In this document: positions 8,914 through 21,700 of the stretch, one piece after another | Position numbering within the stretch: position 1 is the first letter of the stretch | Layout: the number at the start of each line of letters is the position of its first letter | Assembly (NCBI RefSeq): GCF_005886805.2 | Contig: NZ_CP045429.1 | Location: forward strand, 1,210,501 to 1,274,500 | DNA: 64,000 nt | Reading direction: 5' to 3' | Source of the DNA: Pseudoalteromonas rubra | GTDB taxonomy: Bacteria > Pseudomonadota > Gammaproteobacteria > Enterobacterales > Alteromonadaceae | Notes under the pieces: generated by a model | Told to the model about the DNA's origin: nothing | The model's input: the letters and a program-made list of their open reading frames with translations, nothing else | Database searches by the model: none | Program-made: the position numbers and the translations under genes

Positions 8914-11900
8914 GTGTTAAGTAGTTATCTTTATTCCAGAACATTGCTCTTTGTTACTTGCGTGTCCATATTCCTCTTCGGTTTAATTGGTGCCTATAAA
9001 AACAAAGTTCAGTTGTTGCCAGATGTTGAGCCTCCCAGGATCTCTTTTTCAGTGAAATGGCCTAATGCCAGTGAAGCATTTTTACTGGCCAATATCGTTG
9101 AGCCTTATGAAAAAGTGCTCAACAGTAAACTTAATACGCTTGAAACTATAAAAGTTACGTTTAGTGATGAAAGTGTCAGGTTCGAAGTTCAGTTTGAATA
9201 CGGAACTAATCTTGAAACTACAGAGCAAAAGATGCGCACTTTGTTGTCTGGGGTGCGAGCATTTCCAACCTATGTTGCTCCGTTAAGGTTTCATCAAGGC
9301 GGTAACAATGTGTCGAATCAAGTTGTCGGCAGCTACTTCTTTACTTCAGAAAATGGTCAATTCACTCAGGCTCAGACTCAGTTAATAAAAGACATCGCTA
9401 AAAAACAGCTAGTCAGTATTTCGGGAGTGGAAAAGGCAGAACTGTTTCCTAACCTCGAGCAGCGAGTTGTTATCCGGCTTAAACCTGAGCAGCTAACGGC
9501 ATTTGGGTTAACTCTTGGAGATGTACAGTCACGTGTTCGGACACTCTTGCAGGATTCAACGGGCACATTCGAACAAGATGCGTATTTATACACAGCAAGC
9601 TATCAAAGTGTTGACTCAATCAGTTCATTACAAAATGCAACTCTGGCAACCAAACTGGGGACTGTTATTCGTCTCAATCAAATCGCCAATGTCTCAGTTG
9701 AAGCTACACCTTCAAAATGGATGACTCGATTTAACGGACAATCGGGGATCCTTGTACGTGTTTTACGTCAGAAGCAGGCTGATCTGTTGACCATTCAAAA
9801 CGCAGTTGACGAACAGCTTGCGCTTAATACCACTGCACTCGATGTGGTTGCGTTAAATTATGAAATCACCTTTGATACTGGCCTGTTTATCAAGCGAGCA
9901 GTGTGGATGATGGTAGAAGCCATTTCACTAGGATTTGCTTTGTCTTTGCTGGTGTCGTTTATCTTTTTTCGCAGGGTAATACCAACTCTGTTGAGCAGCC
10001 TTATCACCCTGTTATCGATTATGGGGGTCCTTGGTGTCCTTTATCTGTTCGATGTTTCAATCAATGTTATCTCTTTGGCCGGGATCACTTTCGCGATAGG
10101 TATGTTTGTAGATGGTGTCCTGATTTTAATTGAGTATCTCGACAGACAGCCACACGCACTCAAACAGTCTCCGCAAGCAATTTTTAATGCGATATCGACC
10201 ATGATCCCTGCTTTATTAGCGTCTACGGTGACGTCTGTCGTGGTGTTTTTACCCATTATCTTTAGTGAAGGAGCAGAAGGGCAGTTATTTTCTGGTTTGT
10301 CACTGGCGTTTGTATCTGGGCTACTTATTTCTCTGGCATTGACCATTCTGATTGTGCCTGTGTTTGTGCACGCTTTTATGTCCGGCGAAGCAGGCCAAAA
10401 GGGTCGTTCTTTTGTGGCTGGTAAGTTGACGCATTTGGTTTTAAATAACATACCCGCCAGATTGGCGGTGATAGTTGTATCTACGGTGGTTTTTCTTTCA
10501 TCGGCAATAATGTTGCTGCCCTCTTTGGGCTATTTACCTGATATTAAGCGTGATGCAATTGATGTTTATATTCCGCTTAAAAATACGGAGTCTAAGGAAA
10601 AAGTCAAAGAAGAGCTTGTTGAGCCATTAAATCGCCTTATTCCTCAATTAGTTGATGGGGATATTAAAAACTATTATGTGATTAGTCTGGGTCGGCTTGT
10701 TACCGTAGGTTTGCGCCTTGAGGACAATGAACAATTGCCTCAGACATTGGCGAAATTGAAGGCTGAGTTACCAGATGCATTTGCAAACTATAATGTCATC
10801 ACAATCCATGGCAATTTATTCGGTGGAATTGAAGCAAAAAACAATCTAAAGATATATCTGCATGCGCATGATAAACAGTGGCTGGCGGCCAATCAGGACA
10901 ATATTAAAGCACTATTTAATAAACACTTATCTGGCGTATCACTGCGTTTCAAACCCGATTTAACGGCACAAAAGAGTGTTTATAAAATTATCCCTAAATT
11001 CGACAACGCCAGTTTCATTGGTGTCAGCGAAGTCGAGCTTAAACAGTTATTTAAATCATTAACTCAGTCAAATTATCTTGAAACCTGGTCAATGAATGGC
11101 GAGGCCATCAACGTTTATATGACCCTAGGTGAGAGACAGTCTTTAAGTGAATATGCCAATGTGCCTTATGTCACACAGGCCGGGCGGCAGACCTATATAG
11201 GTGAACTTTTGGCGTTCGAGCAGACACAAGTCATTCCGTCACAAGTTCGCTTTAATAGCAGCTATGCCATTGAACTCAATATTGGGATCACCGATAAAGC
11301 CCTGTCTGTCAGTGACGTAATGAGCCAAATTGAACAACATATTGCGCCTGAGTTAACGGCGTTATTTGGTGACAAGGGACGGTTTGAATTAGAAGGCAGT
11401 GCTGCGAGCATCACGAAAGCTAAGCAGGCACTCAGCGGTATGTTTTTGTTTGTGGCTTTATCCCTGTTTGCAATTGTCACGTTCACCCTAAAAAACTATA
11501 AAGCCGGCTTGTATGTGCTTGCGAGTCTTATTACGCCGTTACTCGGAGGGGTGATAGCCATCATTTTACTTGAAGTGATGACTGGGATCCGACTCGATGT
11601 ACTGAGTGTGATCGGGTTTATCATTATGCTTGGCACGGTTGCAAATAACTCAATTTTGCTGGTCGACACGGCTGCTCGTCTGGCAGAGTCTGGGTTGGCG
11701 CAATCACAGGCTATATTGCAGGCCATTGCGCAAAGGAAACGTGCAGTATTGATAAGCTCTTTGACAACCATTGCCGGGATGGTGCCGTTATTACTATTCC
11801 CGTCGGAAGCGGGACAGCTTTACAAGGGAATCGCCGCAATTATTATTGGCGGAATGGCGTTTAATTTACTCAGTATTTTTACAGTCGTTCCTGCTTTTAT

Positions 11901-11985
11901 GGCCCAATTTGGCTGTAGCTCAAATAAATCCCCTGAAATCGAACAACAAGAAAAACATCAAAACGAGTATCAAGGAGCTGCTTAG
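8914..11985 (+). CDS. RND (AcrB-like) efflux permease
   Basis: A 1023-residue inner-membrane proton-driven exporter of the resistance-nodulation-division superfamily. The start is GTG at 8914 (product begins MLSSYLYSRTLLFV, entering the first membrane helix), so no better upstream start is needed. It has the family layout: TM1, a large periplasmic loop (about 35-330), TM2-6, a second loop (about 545-835), TM7-12. In TM4 the usual Asp pair reads VDG (AIGMFVDGVL), and in TM10 the usual Lys is replaced by Asn (TVANNSILLVD). Its stop codon abuts the ATG of the adaptor gene, and the NRPS follows, so it probably exports the peptide product or gives self-resistance. No outer-membrane TolC-like gene is in the window. 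Confidence 0.9.
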   Translation: MLSSYLYSRTLLFVTCVSIFLFGLIGAYKNKVQLLPDVEPPRISFSVKWPNASEAFLLANIVEPYEKVLNSKLNTLETIKVTFSDESVRFEVQFEYGTNLETTEQKMRTLLSGVRAFPTYVAPLRFHQGGNNVSNQVVGSYFFTSENGQFTQAQTQLIKDIAKKQLVSISGVEKAELFPNLEQRVVIRLKPEQLTAFGLTLGDVQSRVRTLLQDSTGTFEQDAYLYTASYQSVDSISSLQNATLATKLGTVIRLNQIANVSVEATPSKWMTRFNGQSGILVRVLRQKQADLLTIQNAVDEQLALNTTALDVVALNYEITFDTGLFIKRAVWMMVEAISLGFALSLLVSFIFFRRVIPTLLSSLITLLSIMGVLGVLYLFDVSINVISLAGITFAIGMFVDGVLILIEYLDRQPHALKQSPQAIFNAISTMIPALLASTVTSVVVFLPIIFSEGAEGQLFSGLSLAFVSGLLISLALTILIVPVFVHAFMSGEAGQKGRSFVAGKLTHLVLNNIPARLAVIVVSTVVFLSSAIMLLPSLGYLPDIKRDAIDVYIPLKNTESKEKVKEELVEPLNRLIPQLVDGDIKNYYVISLGRLVTVGLRLEDNEQLPQTLAKLKAELPDAFANYNVITIHGNLFGGIEAKNNLKIYLHAHDKQWLAANQDNIKALFNKHLSGVSLRFKPDLTAQKSVYKIIPKFDNASFIGVSEVELKQLFKSLTQSNYLETWSMNGEAINVYMTLGERQSLSEYANVPYVTQAGRQTYIGELLAFEQTQVIPSQVRFNSSYAIELNIGITDKALSVSDVMSQIEQHIAPELTALFGDKGRFELEGSAASITKAKQALSGMFLFVALSLFAIVTFTLKNYKAGLYVLASLITPLLGGVIAIILLEVMTGIRLDVLSVIGFIIMLGTVANNSILLVDTAARLAESGLAQSQAILQAIAQRKRAVLISSLTTIAGMVPLLLFPSEAGQLYKGIAAIIIGGMAFNLLSIFTVVPAFMAQFGCSSNKSPEIEQQEKHQNEYQGAA

Positions 11986-12747
11986 ATGAAATATTTGGTG
12001 GTCATGGCACTGCTTTGCCATGCAATCGGTGCTGCGTGCGCGTCAGAACTAAAACAGAGTCGTTTCCCTGCACAGGTCTACTCTAAACATAATTATGTTT
12101 TGTCTGTGGAGCTTTTCGGAACGTTAGAGATGGTGTTAGATGAGGGCGCTAAGTTTAAAAAAGGTGATACGGTGTTCCGCCTTGATACGTCCCTGGAGCA
12201 GGCTCAGTTAAAAGCATATCAGCAATTGGAAGTGCTTACACAAGATCAGCTGGCGATCAATCGTACGATCTTTGCTAATTATAAGCAGATGCATGAAAGA
12301 AAGGCACTGAGTGAAGATCTGTTATCTGAAAAAGAACTTTCAGTCATTAACAGCGAAATTCAGCGCACGCGCAACTCTGTAGACATCGCACAAATGCGCA
12401 GTGCTATCAAAAGAAAGCAATTTATAGCGCCGTTCGACGGTGTCGTACTTGAACGCTTGTCCAGCCCTAGAGAAGTTGTTCAGCAGGGTAAAAAAGTGGT
12501 CAGAATACTCAAAGACAATGATCTTTACCTCAAGGTAAAATTGCCTGTCTCCAGCCTGTCTAACTATGCACTTGGTAAAGCGTCTGTGATCAACGGGCAA
12601 TTGTCTTTGCCAATAGAGTTGGACTATGTATCCCAACAAGTTGATAAGCAGACGAATACTGTAGAGGTCAGCTACGCATTACCTGATGCGCCGTTTAGGG
12701 TGAATGAGACCGTGATGATCACCATGCCGTTGAACAAGGAGGTGTGA
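11986..12747 (+). CDS. RND periplasmic adaptor (membrane fusion protein)
   Basis: A 253-residue protein of the HlyD/AcrA-type adaptor family, short for the family (usual length 350-400). It has a signal peptide (residues 2-20, likely cleavage at ACA-S), a lipoyl/biotinyl half-motif (VLDEGAKFKKGDTVFRLD), a short helical hairpin (residues 70-135), the second lipoyl half (FIAPFDGVVLERLSSPREVVQQGKK), and a beta-barrel segment. The C-terminal membrane-proximal domain seems reduced. The ATG directly follows the permease stop codon, indicating translational coupling, and the stop is two bases before the NRPS start. It should link the permease to an outer-membrane channel. Confidence 0.87.
   Translation: MKYLVVMALLCHAIGAACASELKQSRFPAQVYSKHNYVLSVELFGTLEMVLDEGAKFKKGDTVFRLDTSLEQAQLKAYQQLEVLTQDQLAINRTIFANYKQMHERKALSEDLLSEKELSVINSEIQRTRNSVDIAQMRSAIKRKQFIAPFDGVVLERLSSPREVVQQGKKVVRILKDNDLYLKVKLPVSSLSNYALGKASVINGQLSLPIELDYVSQQVDKQTNTVEVSYALPDAPFRVNETVMITMPLNKEV
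12737..12742 (+). promoter_or_regulatory. Ribosome binding site that decides the NRPS start
   Basis: A perfect AGGAGG lies 7 bases before ATG 12750. The longer frame starting at GTG 12744 would begin one base after this site and is therefore unlikely. Confidence 0.85.
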
Positions 12748-12749
12748 TC

Positions 12750-15700
12750 ATGACAACACAACTTAATGAAGCTCAGGCGCATTTTTTGTCTTTTTTTGTG
12801 CAGGTGCTTGGGCAGCCTCTGGGCTGGCAAGAGAACTTTTTTGAAGCCGGTGCCGACTCTGTTGATGTGATCACGCTAGTCGAACGACTCGAAGATGAGT
12901 GTGCTTTGTATGTTCCAGATAATCTGGTGTTTGAATATGAGACGCCAATGGCCATTTGGCAAGCGCTCGAAGAGAATGCACCGTTGGCACCTTTTCAGTC
13001 ACCTGAGCATGCACAGGGAGATGTCCCAATTTCTGCCAGTCAGTATTCTTTCTGGCCCATCTATCAGGACCCGGATAAAACGCCCGCATACAATGTACCT
13101 TTGGTACTAGAGTTGTCAGGAAGGGTGGATCTGGACAAACTCAAAGCGGTATTTCGTGATATTTATCTGGCACATGATGTGCTGCACAGCGTATTTCGCT
13201 ATCAGCACAATGACGTGGTTATGTCTACGGCCGTTGACCCGAACTGGTGTGTGACTGAGGTTGAAGCATCTGAGGATGATTTTGCTGAGTACATTTCAAC
13301 TGAGATGGCCCATATTTTTGATCTGTTTTCAGGCCCTTTGTTTCGTGTCCAGATTGTCCGCTCTGGATCCGAGAAAGTGCTGGTTCAGCTCAATGCACCC
13401 CATATCATAATGGATGGTGTTGCTATGAACCTGCTTTGGCGTGAGTTCATCCAAAGGTATGAAAATAATTATAGGCCTGGCCCTGAACAATCAGATTACT
13501 TTGCTTATCTGGCAACTCAAAAAGTCGAAGACAACGCATTCTGGCAGCAGTACCTGAGTGGGTATCAGCCTTTTGCATTGCACTCCTTTGCGGAGCCTGC
13601 CAGGGACAACGCGTTTAACTGTCAACTGGCCTTAGGTAACAAACTGAGCTCTCAGCTGGAGACGATGGCCAGTGAGCACAAAGTGTCAGTATTCACTGCT
13701 GCAATTCATGTTTTTGCTCACACTCTGGCACAGTATGTTGGTGAGCAAGAGGTGGTAATAAGTACCCCTTACGCTAACAGAACACAGCGCCAGACAAGAG
13801 CAACGATTGGTCAATTTGTGGCAATGTTGCCATTGCGTTTTCGCACCGCGTCTCAATCGATATGGCAGCATGTGGACGAACAGGATAAAGCCATAAAGCA
13901 GGCAATGGCCTGCGCAGAGTTTGATTTAGCTGCACTCAGTGAGCAACTGGGACTAGCCAGTCAGGGAGGTATTCATCCTCTTCAGCAAGCCGTTTTTTCC
14001 TGGAAGTCTGGTTTACTGGAAGCTGACGATTTCGCTGCCGTTAACGTATCTCGGCGTAATGACAGTCGGGCTGCGAGTAAGTTCCCGATTGCCCTAACCA
14101 TGTACAAAGTGGGTGAGCAGTATCAGATGGACTGGGAGTTTGATACCCAGTTATTATCAAAATCAACCATTCAGGTGCTGCAATCTCGTTTTGAGCAGCT
14201 GGTAGCGCAAAACGGTGCACTGAGTTTTCTAGATCAGACAGCCATTCCAGCAGACCCTGGGGTGACCGTCACACTGCCAGAACAGTTCAGTCAGGTTGTC
14301 GCACAATATGGTGATAAAACAGCTGTGCGACATGAATTACGCTCACTCAGTTATATTGAGTTAGATAAACACAGTAGTGCCATTGCTGCTTACCTTCAAG
14401 CACAGGGATACGGTCTTGGGGCGCCGATAGCTGTGGCCTTACCTCACGACTTGGAACTAATCATTGCCGTACTGGGTATCATCAAAGCGGGATGTGTATA
14501 CGTCCCCTTATCGCTGAGGAACACGCCTGAGCAAAACTTAAAGATGATGCGCATGGCACACTGTGATATGTGCTTCAGTGCACAGCAGGATTATACCGAC
14601 ATTACGCTCGCGTCGGTGTCGGAGATAATCGCAGCCGGTGCCGTCGATTACACTGATCCTCTCATTGCGCCTACCGCTGCGGCCTACATCAATTTTTCAT
14701 CGGGAACCACTGGGGAGCCAAAAGGCATTGTATGCCCGCATCAGGGCATTACCCGGATGGTGCTGAACCCCAATTATATGTCACTGAGCAGCGACACTAT
14801 CATGCTCTGTACTTCCAGTATTGCTTTCGATGCATTTACGTTTGAGCTTTGGGGTGGGCTGCTCAATGGGGGCACTCTGGTTCTGAAAGAAAACGGCACC
14901 TTAGACACGCAGGGTTTACGCCAACTGGCAGCCGAGACTCAGGTCAATACTGCCTTACTGACCTCAGCATTGTTTAATACATTAGTCGATATTGATGTTG
15001 GGGCATTTGAGGGGATAACTCAACTCCTGGTGGGAGGGGATGTCGTCAGTGCCGGACACGTAGCCTCTTTGTATGCCAGCAATGAAAATATTCAGGTTAT
15101 AAATGCCTATGGGCCGACCGAAAATACCACGATGACCAGTTGCTTTTTGATCCCCAGAAGTGTTGCGGCAGGGAGTAAATTGCCGATTGGCAGGCCGCTA
15201 AATGGTACTCAGGTTGTGATTTGTGATCCGCAAGGTCAGATCCTGCCGCCAGGTTTTACGGGTGAAATAGTGACAACTGGTGCTGGGTTGGCACTTGGCT
15301 ACCTGGACAACGCGTTAAACGCAGGCAAGTTTATCGAGTTAAACATTGCCGGAGACACAGTACGGGCTTATCGTACCGGTGACTTGGGCTACTTTGATGC
15401 GCAACATACTCTGCAATTTCTGGGGCGACGCGATCAACAGGTTAAAGTGAACGGCCAACGAGTTGAATTGGAGGCTGTCAATCACTGTGTCGCCCAACTG
15501 ACCGGAACGCACACTGTTGAAACCTTGGTTATTAAAGCAAATGGTACGGGATTTTTAGTCAGTTTTGTCTCTGGCCAGAGTGTCGATATGGACGAAGATA
15601 CGCTATTGTCGGCTGTTTCTGCACAGCTTCCTCCTCATCTGACACCGAACAGTATTCTGGGCATGGATACCTTGCCTGTCACCTCAAATGGTAAGGTCGA

Positions 15701-18700
15701 TAAACGTGCCCTGGAGCAGCATTATTATGCCCATACCGTGCGCCAAAATGCCGAGCCTGTCAGCCTTACGCCGGCGCAGTCTGAACTGGCCGATATGTGG
15801 CGTGCAGAGCTGGGAGACGTTGCCTTACATCCTAGAGCGCACTTTTTTAAACTCGGTGGTAATTCTATTCTGGCACTGAAAGTAAAAAATCGGATCGAGC
15901 AGAAGCTGGGGCACAGTATTGCGTTTTCTCGGTTGCTGACAGCACCGTTATTAATGGATATGGCGAAGCTGTTGCAAGCGAGGCAGCCGGAGCAACCTAG
16001 GTTCAATGAGTCCATAGATGAGGTTAACCGTGGCGTTGCCTTGTCGGCGCAACAGCAGGGGCTTTGGCCAATCTACCAGGATCCGACACTGAGTCCGGAT
16101 TACAACATTGTATTTGCCATCGCCGTAGATGGTCCGTTGGACACGGCCAGGCTGGAGCAGGTACTAAAAGATGTTTATGAGCAGCACGATGCGCTCCACG
16201 GCAGGTTTGTGCAAGATGGCGAGCAAGTATGGTTTGCCAGCCACTCCACTTCTGAGTGGTGTGCCCAGACCATCAGGGTGACACCTGAGACACAACAGGA
16301 GCACATTACGCTGGAGTGTCAGCGGGTGTTTGGGTTATGCACTGATCCCTTGTTTGTCGCAAAAATTCTAAAGCAAGACACAAATACGCATACCGTGTTA
16401 CTTAATATGCCGCACATTGTGAGTGATGGCTGGTCGATGAACAAATTATGGGCGGATATTGTGGCTCGTTACGAAGGGCTGGATAAGCCGGCACCTCAGT
16501 CTGGCTTCAAAGCGTATCTTGCCCAACGGGTCACTCGTGCAGACAATGCTGTGTGGCGCGATGTATTACAGGGTTATGAACCGTTTAGCCTGCATAGTGT
16601 CTCAGTGCCACAACAGACTGGGCAATACGTTGTTCACTCGACTTTATCCGCACAACAGACTGAGGCATTGCGAAAACTTGCAGAGCAGTACGAATGCTCT
16701 GTATTTTGTGCTGCCCTGAGCGTGTTTGGTCAGAGTATTGCTCAGTATACGGGCAAAGACGATGTTGTTATTAGTACGCCTTTTGCCAATCGCCTTGACG
16801 CCCAGTTTGCTGAAGTCCTCGGTTTTATGGTCACTATGTTGCCGATCCGGATGCGGTGTGGCAATTTAACTCGGGATCAGCGTTTTACTCAGCTAAAACA
16901 AGACTTAACAAGTTTGTTTGATCACACTGATGTGGATATTAATCAGCTGGTGTCTGACCTGGCTTTAGCGGTTACAGAGGGGCACAATCCGCTTCAGGAG
17001 GTCGTATTTTCGTGGCAGGAGAGCTTGTTATCGCTGGACGCATTCACTGATACGACAGTGTCCAAACAGGAGGTGATGCTATCTCGTGCTAAGTTCCCGG
17101 TATCACTTACGGCGTGCCAAAATGGTGATGAGACTGCGCTGAGGTGGGAGTTTGATACGACACGTATTTCCGTGCAGACTATCGAGCTATTGGATGAGTT
17201 GTTTAAGGCCAACCTGCTGGAGACATCTCATGTTAAAGCACTGGATGTATCGTTTGATGAACCACTGAAAGCAGACCTGAATCGCCGTTTTGCAACGGTC
17301 GCTGCTGAAAACGCCAATGCCATTGCCCTCAGGCAGGGCACACAAACACTGACTTACACACAGCTGGATGAGCTGTCGAATAACGTATGTGCTCATTTGC
17401 AGGCCGCGGGCGTTACTGCTGGCACCCGGGTAGGGATCACCCTTGCCCACGGACTTGAACAGGCGATTGCCTTGCTGGGGATTGTGAAAGCGGGTGCTGT
17501 TTACGTGCCATTGGATATGTCAGATCCTGATGAGCGGTTAGTGAGCCTAATTGAGCTGTGTGAGATAACACATCATATTCACGCCGAACAACCAATTGTG
17601 CATATCATTCACAATCACCCTATCTCAGCCTTACTTGAGCCGTCGGCTCAGCCTGTGTTAGTTGCTCAACTTGATGGTCCTGCGCCGTTATACATAAACT
17701 TTTCATCTGGCACTACGGGCGAACCCAAAGGCATTGAATGCTGTCATCAGGGAGTATTACGTCTGGTGGATCAGCCGAACTTTATGCGTTTAGATGCCGC
17801 TACTACCATGCTGTGTTCAGCACCACTGGCCTTTGATGCTTTTACTTTGGAATTCTGGGGGCCGCTACTCAACGGTGGTCAGGTCAGTTTTCGTCAGGCT
17901 GGACAGATCGACAATGCTGAGTTGAGCTACCAAATCCAGACATTGGGTGTTAATACAGCCTGGCTGACTTCGGCCTTATTTAACACCTTGGTAGACATTG
18001 ACGTGAGTGCATTTAAAGGCCTTAAGACGCTCCTGGTTGGTGGGGATGTTGTGTCTCCTGCGCATGTTCAGCGTGCTTACCGTGAACATAGTGAGCTAAG
18101 CATTATCAATGGTTATGGCCCAACGGAAAATACTACCTTCACTTGTTGTTTTCACATTCCCAGAGACTGGCCACAACAAGCAAGCTTGCCTGTAGGGCAG
18201 CCTATTCAGGGGGGGGCAGTGTATGTACTCAATAATCGGGGAATGCGTTTGCCGGACGGTTGTGTGGGGGAAATTGCCGCTGCGGGACTAGGGCTGGCAA
18301 CGGGCTATCTGGATAGCGCCCAAAATACCGGGCGATTCGCTTACCTTGAAGAGCAGGGTATACGCACTCGTATCTACAAAACCGGCGACCTGGGCTTTAT
18401 TGATGTTCAGGGAGACGTGCACTTTATGGGACGCCGCGATGGCCAGCTTAAAGTGAATGGATTCCGGGTGGAGCTGGATGCCATTGATCGAGTGCTGGCT
18501 GAGCAACGAGGAGTCCAGCAGGCACAGACAATCGCATATAAGCAGCAAACTCAACAGCAGTTGATTAGTTTCCTGGTTCTGGACGCAGAGACTATGTGCT
18601 TCGATGCAGATGAGGTCGCGCGGCTTGTCAATGAGTATAAATCAGACATCAGTACTGCTTTGCCATCTTACATGCTGCCAAATGCCATATTGGCTATACC

Positions 18701-21700
18701 GGCCTTGCCTGTGACGGCCAATGGTAAAGCGGACCGTCGTGCGCTGAAGCGTATTTATCAGCAATGGCTGACAACACGAACTCAGACAAGTCATACCGGG
18801 TTTTCTGCACTGCAAGCCACTGTTGCCCAGGTTTGGTGTGATATTCTGGGTTGCGTCGATGTCACGCTTTACGATCACTTTATGCAGCTGGGAGGGACGT
18901 CTCTTCTGGCGCTGAAAGTATCTCACCAGTTATCACAACAACTTGGTTTTGAGGTCAGCTTTATTGATGTGATGCAGAACCCCGTTTTGCAGCAGTTATG
19001 TGATGAGCTAGCTGCTCGCAAGTTGACGTTTAACCACACCAAAGAAGCCATTTTTAAACGCAATATCACAGCTGCACAGCTGGATGCACGGCAGATGCAG
19101 TTGTGGCCTTTGTACGTGCAAAAACAGGCCGCACATTACAATATACCATTGTGTTATGACCTCAAAGGGTCACTGAATACCCGCAGATTGTGCAGTGCAT
19201 TTAAATATGAATATCTGCACAGGCAGGCGCTGCACAGTGTGTTTGAACAACGTGGCGATGCTATTTGTATGGTGCCCAGACCACAGCTTGACTGGCAGGT
19301 TGAGCTTCATCAAGGGACAGAATCAGACTGTGTTGCCTTGCTACACCGCGAGCAGCATAGAGTGTTTGATCTCAGTTCGGACCCTTTATTAACCGTGCAC
19401 CTTATAAAACTGACGGACGAGCACCATGTACTACTGATGAATACGCCACATATTGTCACCGATGGCGTGTCGCTTGATGTGCTTTGGCAAAGCGTCGCTG
19501 AGTCATATAACTCGGGAATAGGCCGCAGTCAGAGTATTGATTTTTATGACTATGTGGATGCCAGTACACAAGGTGATTTGGATCAACATTACTGGCAAAG
19601 TCGGTTAGCAGGTTACGACCCTGTGACGTTACACAGCTTTGGCCGGACAAATACATCGGGACCTCGTCGCCATCGGGTGACTGTCTCGGCTGAGCATACC
19701 CGGTTGCTGAAAGAGGCTGCTCAATCCCATGATGTGAGCCTATTCAGCTATACATTACAACAATGGGGTCAGACGGTTGCAAGGTACCTGGGTGAGCAGG
19801 ATTTAGTGATCAGTGTTCCCCTGGCCAATCGTCAGGACGCTCAATGGCAGTCAGTGGTCGGCTATCTGGCTTCGGTCGTGCCAGTCAGGTTAGATACCAG
19901 CCTGGCAGCACAGCCCTTTTATCAGTCTCTGCTGCGCGATTTAGATGCCCCGGCATGTGACTATCGGGCAATCTTACCCGAACTTGGGCTGCAGATGGCC
20001 GGAACAAGCCACCCTCTGCAACAGCTGGTGTTTTCCTGGCAAAGTGGTTTACAGCTATCAGCTGAATTAGACCAGCTAACCACATCGCGAAGGGATACAT
20101 CGGGTGTCAGTGCCAAGTTCCCATTGAGTGTGTCCGTTACGGAGCAGGATGACACGCTCGTGATGCACTGGGAGTTTGATAATCACACTCTGAGCTTGTC
20201 AACTATCGAACAGTTACAGCTCATGTTCGTTGCGCAACTCGAAAATGCGTATTGTCGGGAGCTGCCAAAGTCTGTACCTCAGGCAAACTACCCAGACGTG
20301 ATCTCGGTCTTTGCAAAGCAGGTTGCACAGCACCCGGAGGCTATCGCCCTCAGAGCCGGTACCATGTCAATGACCTATCAAGCACTGTGGCAGCAAAGCA
20401 GTCAGGTGGCACATTATTTAGTTGCTCAGCAGGTTAAACCCGGTGAGCGCGTGGGTATCTGTATGGCACGTGAGAACAGTCTGGTACCTGCTATTATCGG
20501 TATTGTGATGGCCGGAGGCGTGTATGTACCTATGTCGGCAGAAGACCCCTCAGAGCGCTTGTCCGAACTAGCGACGCTGGCAAAAATAAGCCATTGTCTG
20601 GTTGATTTACCTCGGGAAGGGGCCTTTACGGCACATCAAATATCTGAGGTGCTTGCACAGACCACCGCGGTGCAGCCTCTGCCAGAGCGTTCCGGAAATG
20701 ACCCAATTTATATTAACTTCTCGTCCGGGACTACAGGCAAGCCCAAGGGAATTGAATGTGTGCATCAAGGGGTGACACGACTGGTGTGCGCGCCGGACTT
20801 CATGCAGCTGAACACACACACCCAGATGTTGTGTGCAGCGGCTCAGACGTTTGATGCTTTCACCCTTGAGTTCTGGGGGCCTTTACTGAATGGCGGTTGC
20901 TTGCATTTGCTGACAGAGCCGCAGCTCAATGGCGCATTATTAAACACCTACAGTGAAACCAATGGCGTGTGTACCGCATGGCTCACAGCTGCGCTATTTC
21001 ATACCCTGGTAGACATCGACCCCAGTGTGTTTAAACACCTTAAACAATTGCTGGTCGGTGGCGACGTCGTTTCGCCTGCTCATGTTCAGAAAGTTTATGC
21101 AGTCAACCCGCAGATTGACATTATCAATGGTTATGGACCAACTGAAAATACGACCTTCACGACCTGTTATCGGATCCCAAGAGATTGGCCAGCAGATGAA
21201 GCATTACCCGTGGGCAAGGCCATTCAGGGGACTGCTGTTTATGTTATGGATGCACACGGGCAGATACTCCCTCATGGCTGTGTAGGTGAGATAGTGACGT
21301 CAGGTTACGGTCTGGCTAAAGGCTATCTGGAAATAGCATTGAATCAGGATAAGTTTATTACCCTGTCGCTACCCACAGGAGACGGTCGGGCCTACAGAAC
21401 CGGTGATTTCGGTTACTTTGACAGCGAAGGGTTGCTGCGTTTTGTCGGGCGTAAGGATCATCAGGTCAAAGTGAACGGCTACCGTATTGAGCTGGATGCC
21501 ATTGATAGAGCGTTACAAACGCTGGAGCCGGTGGAGTCAGCACTGACACTGGCAATAACTCAGGGGAATAGCCAGATCCTGGTAAGCTTCGTGGTTGCCC
21601 CCAATTTGCCTGTACAGCCGGACGGGGCGGCACAATTGCTGCACCCGTTGGCGAATCTGCTACCTGGTTATATGCAACCAGGCACGCTAATCCAGTTACC

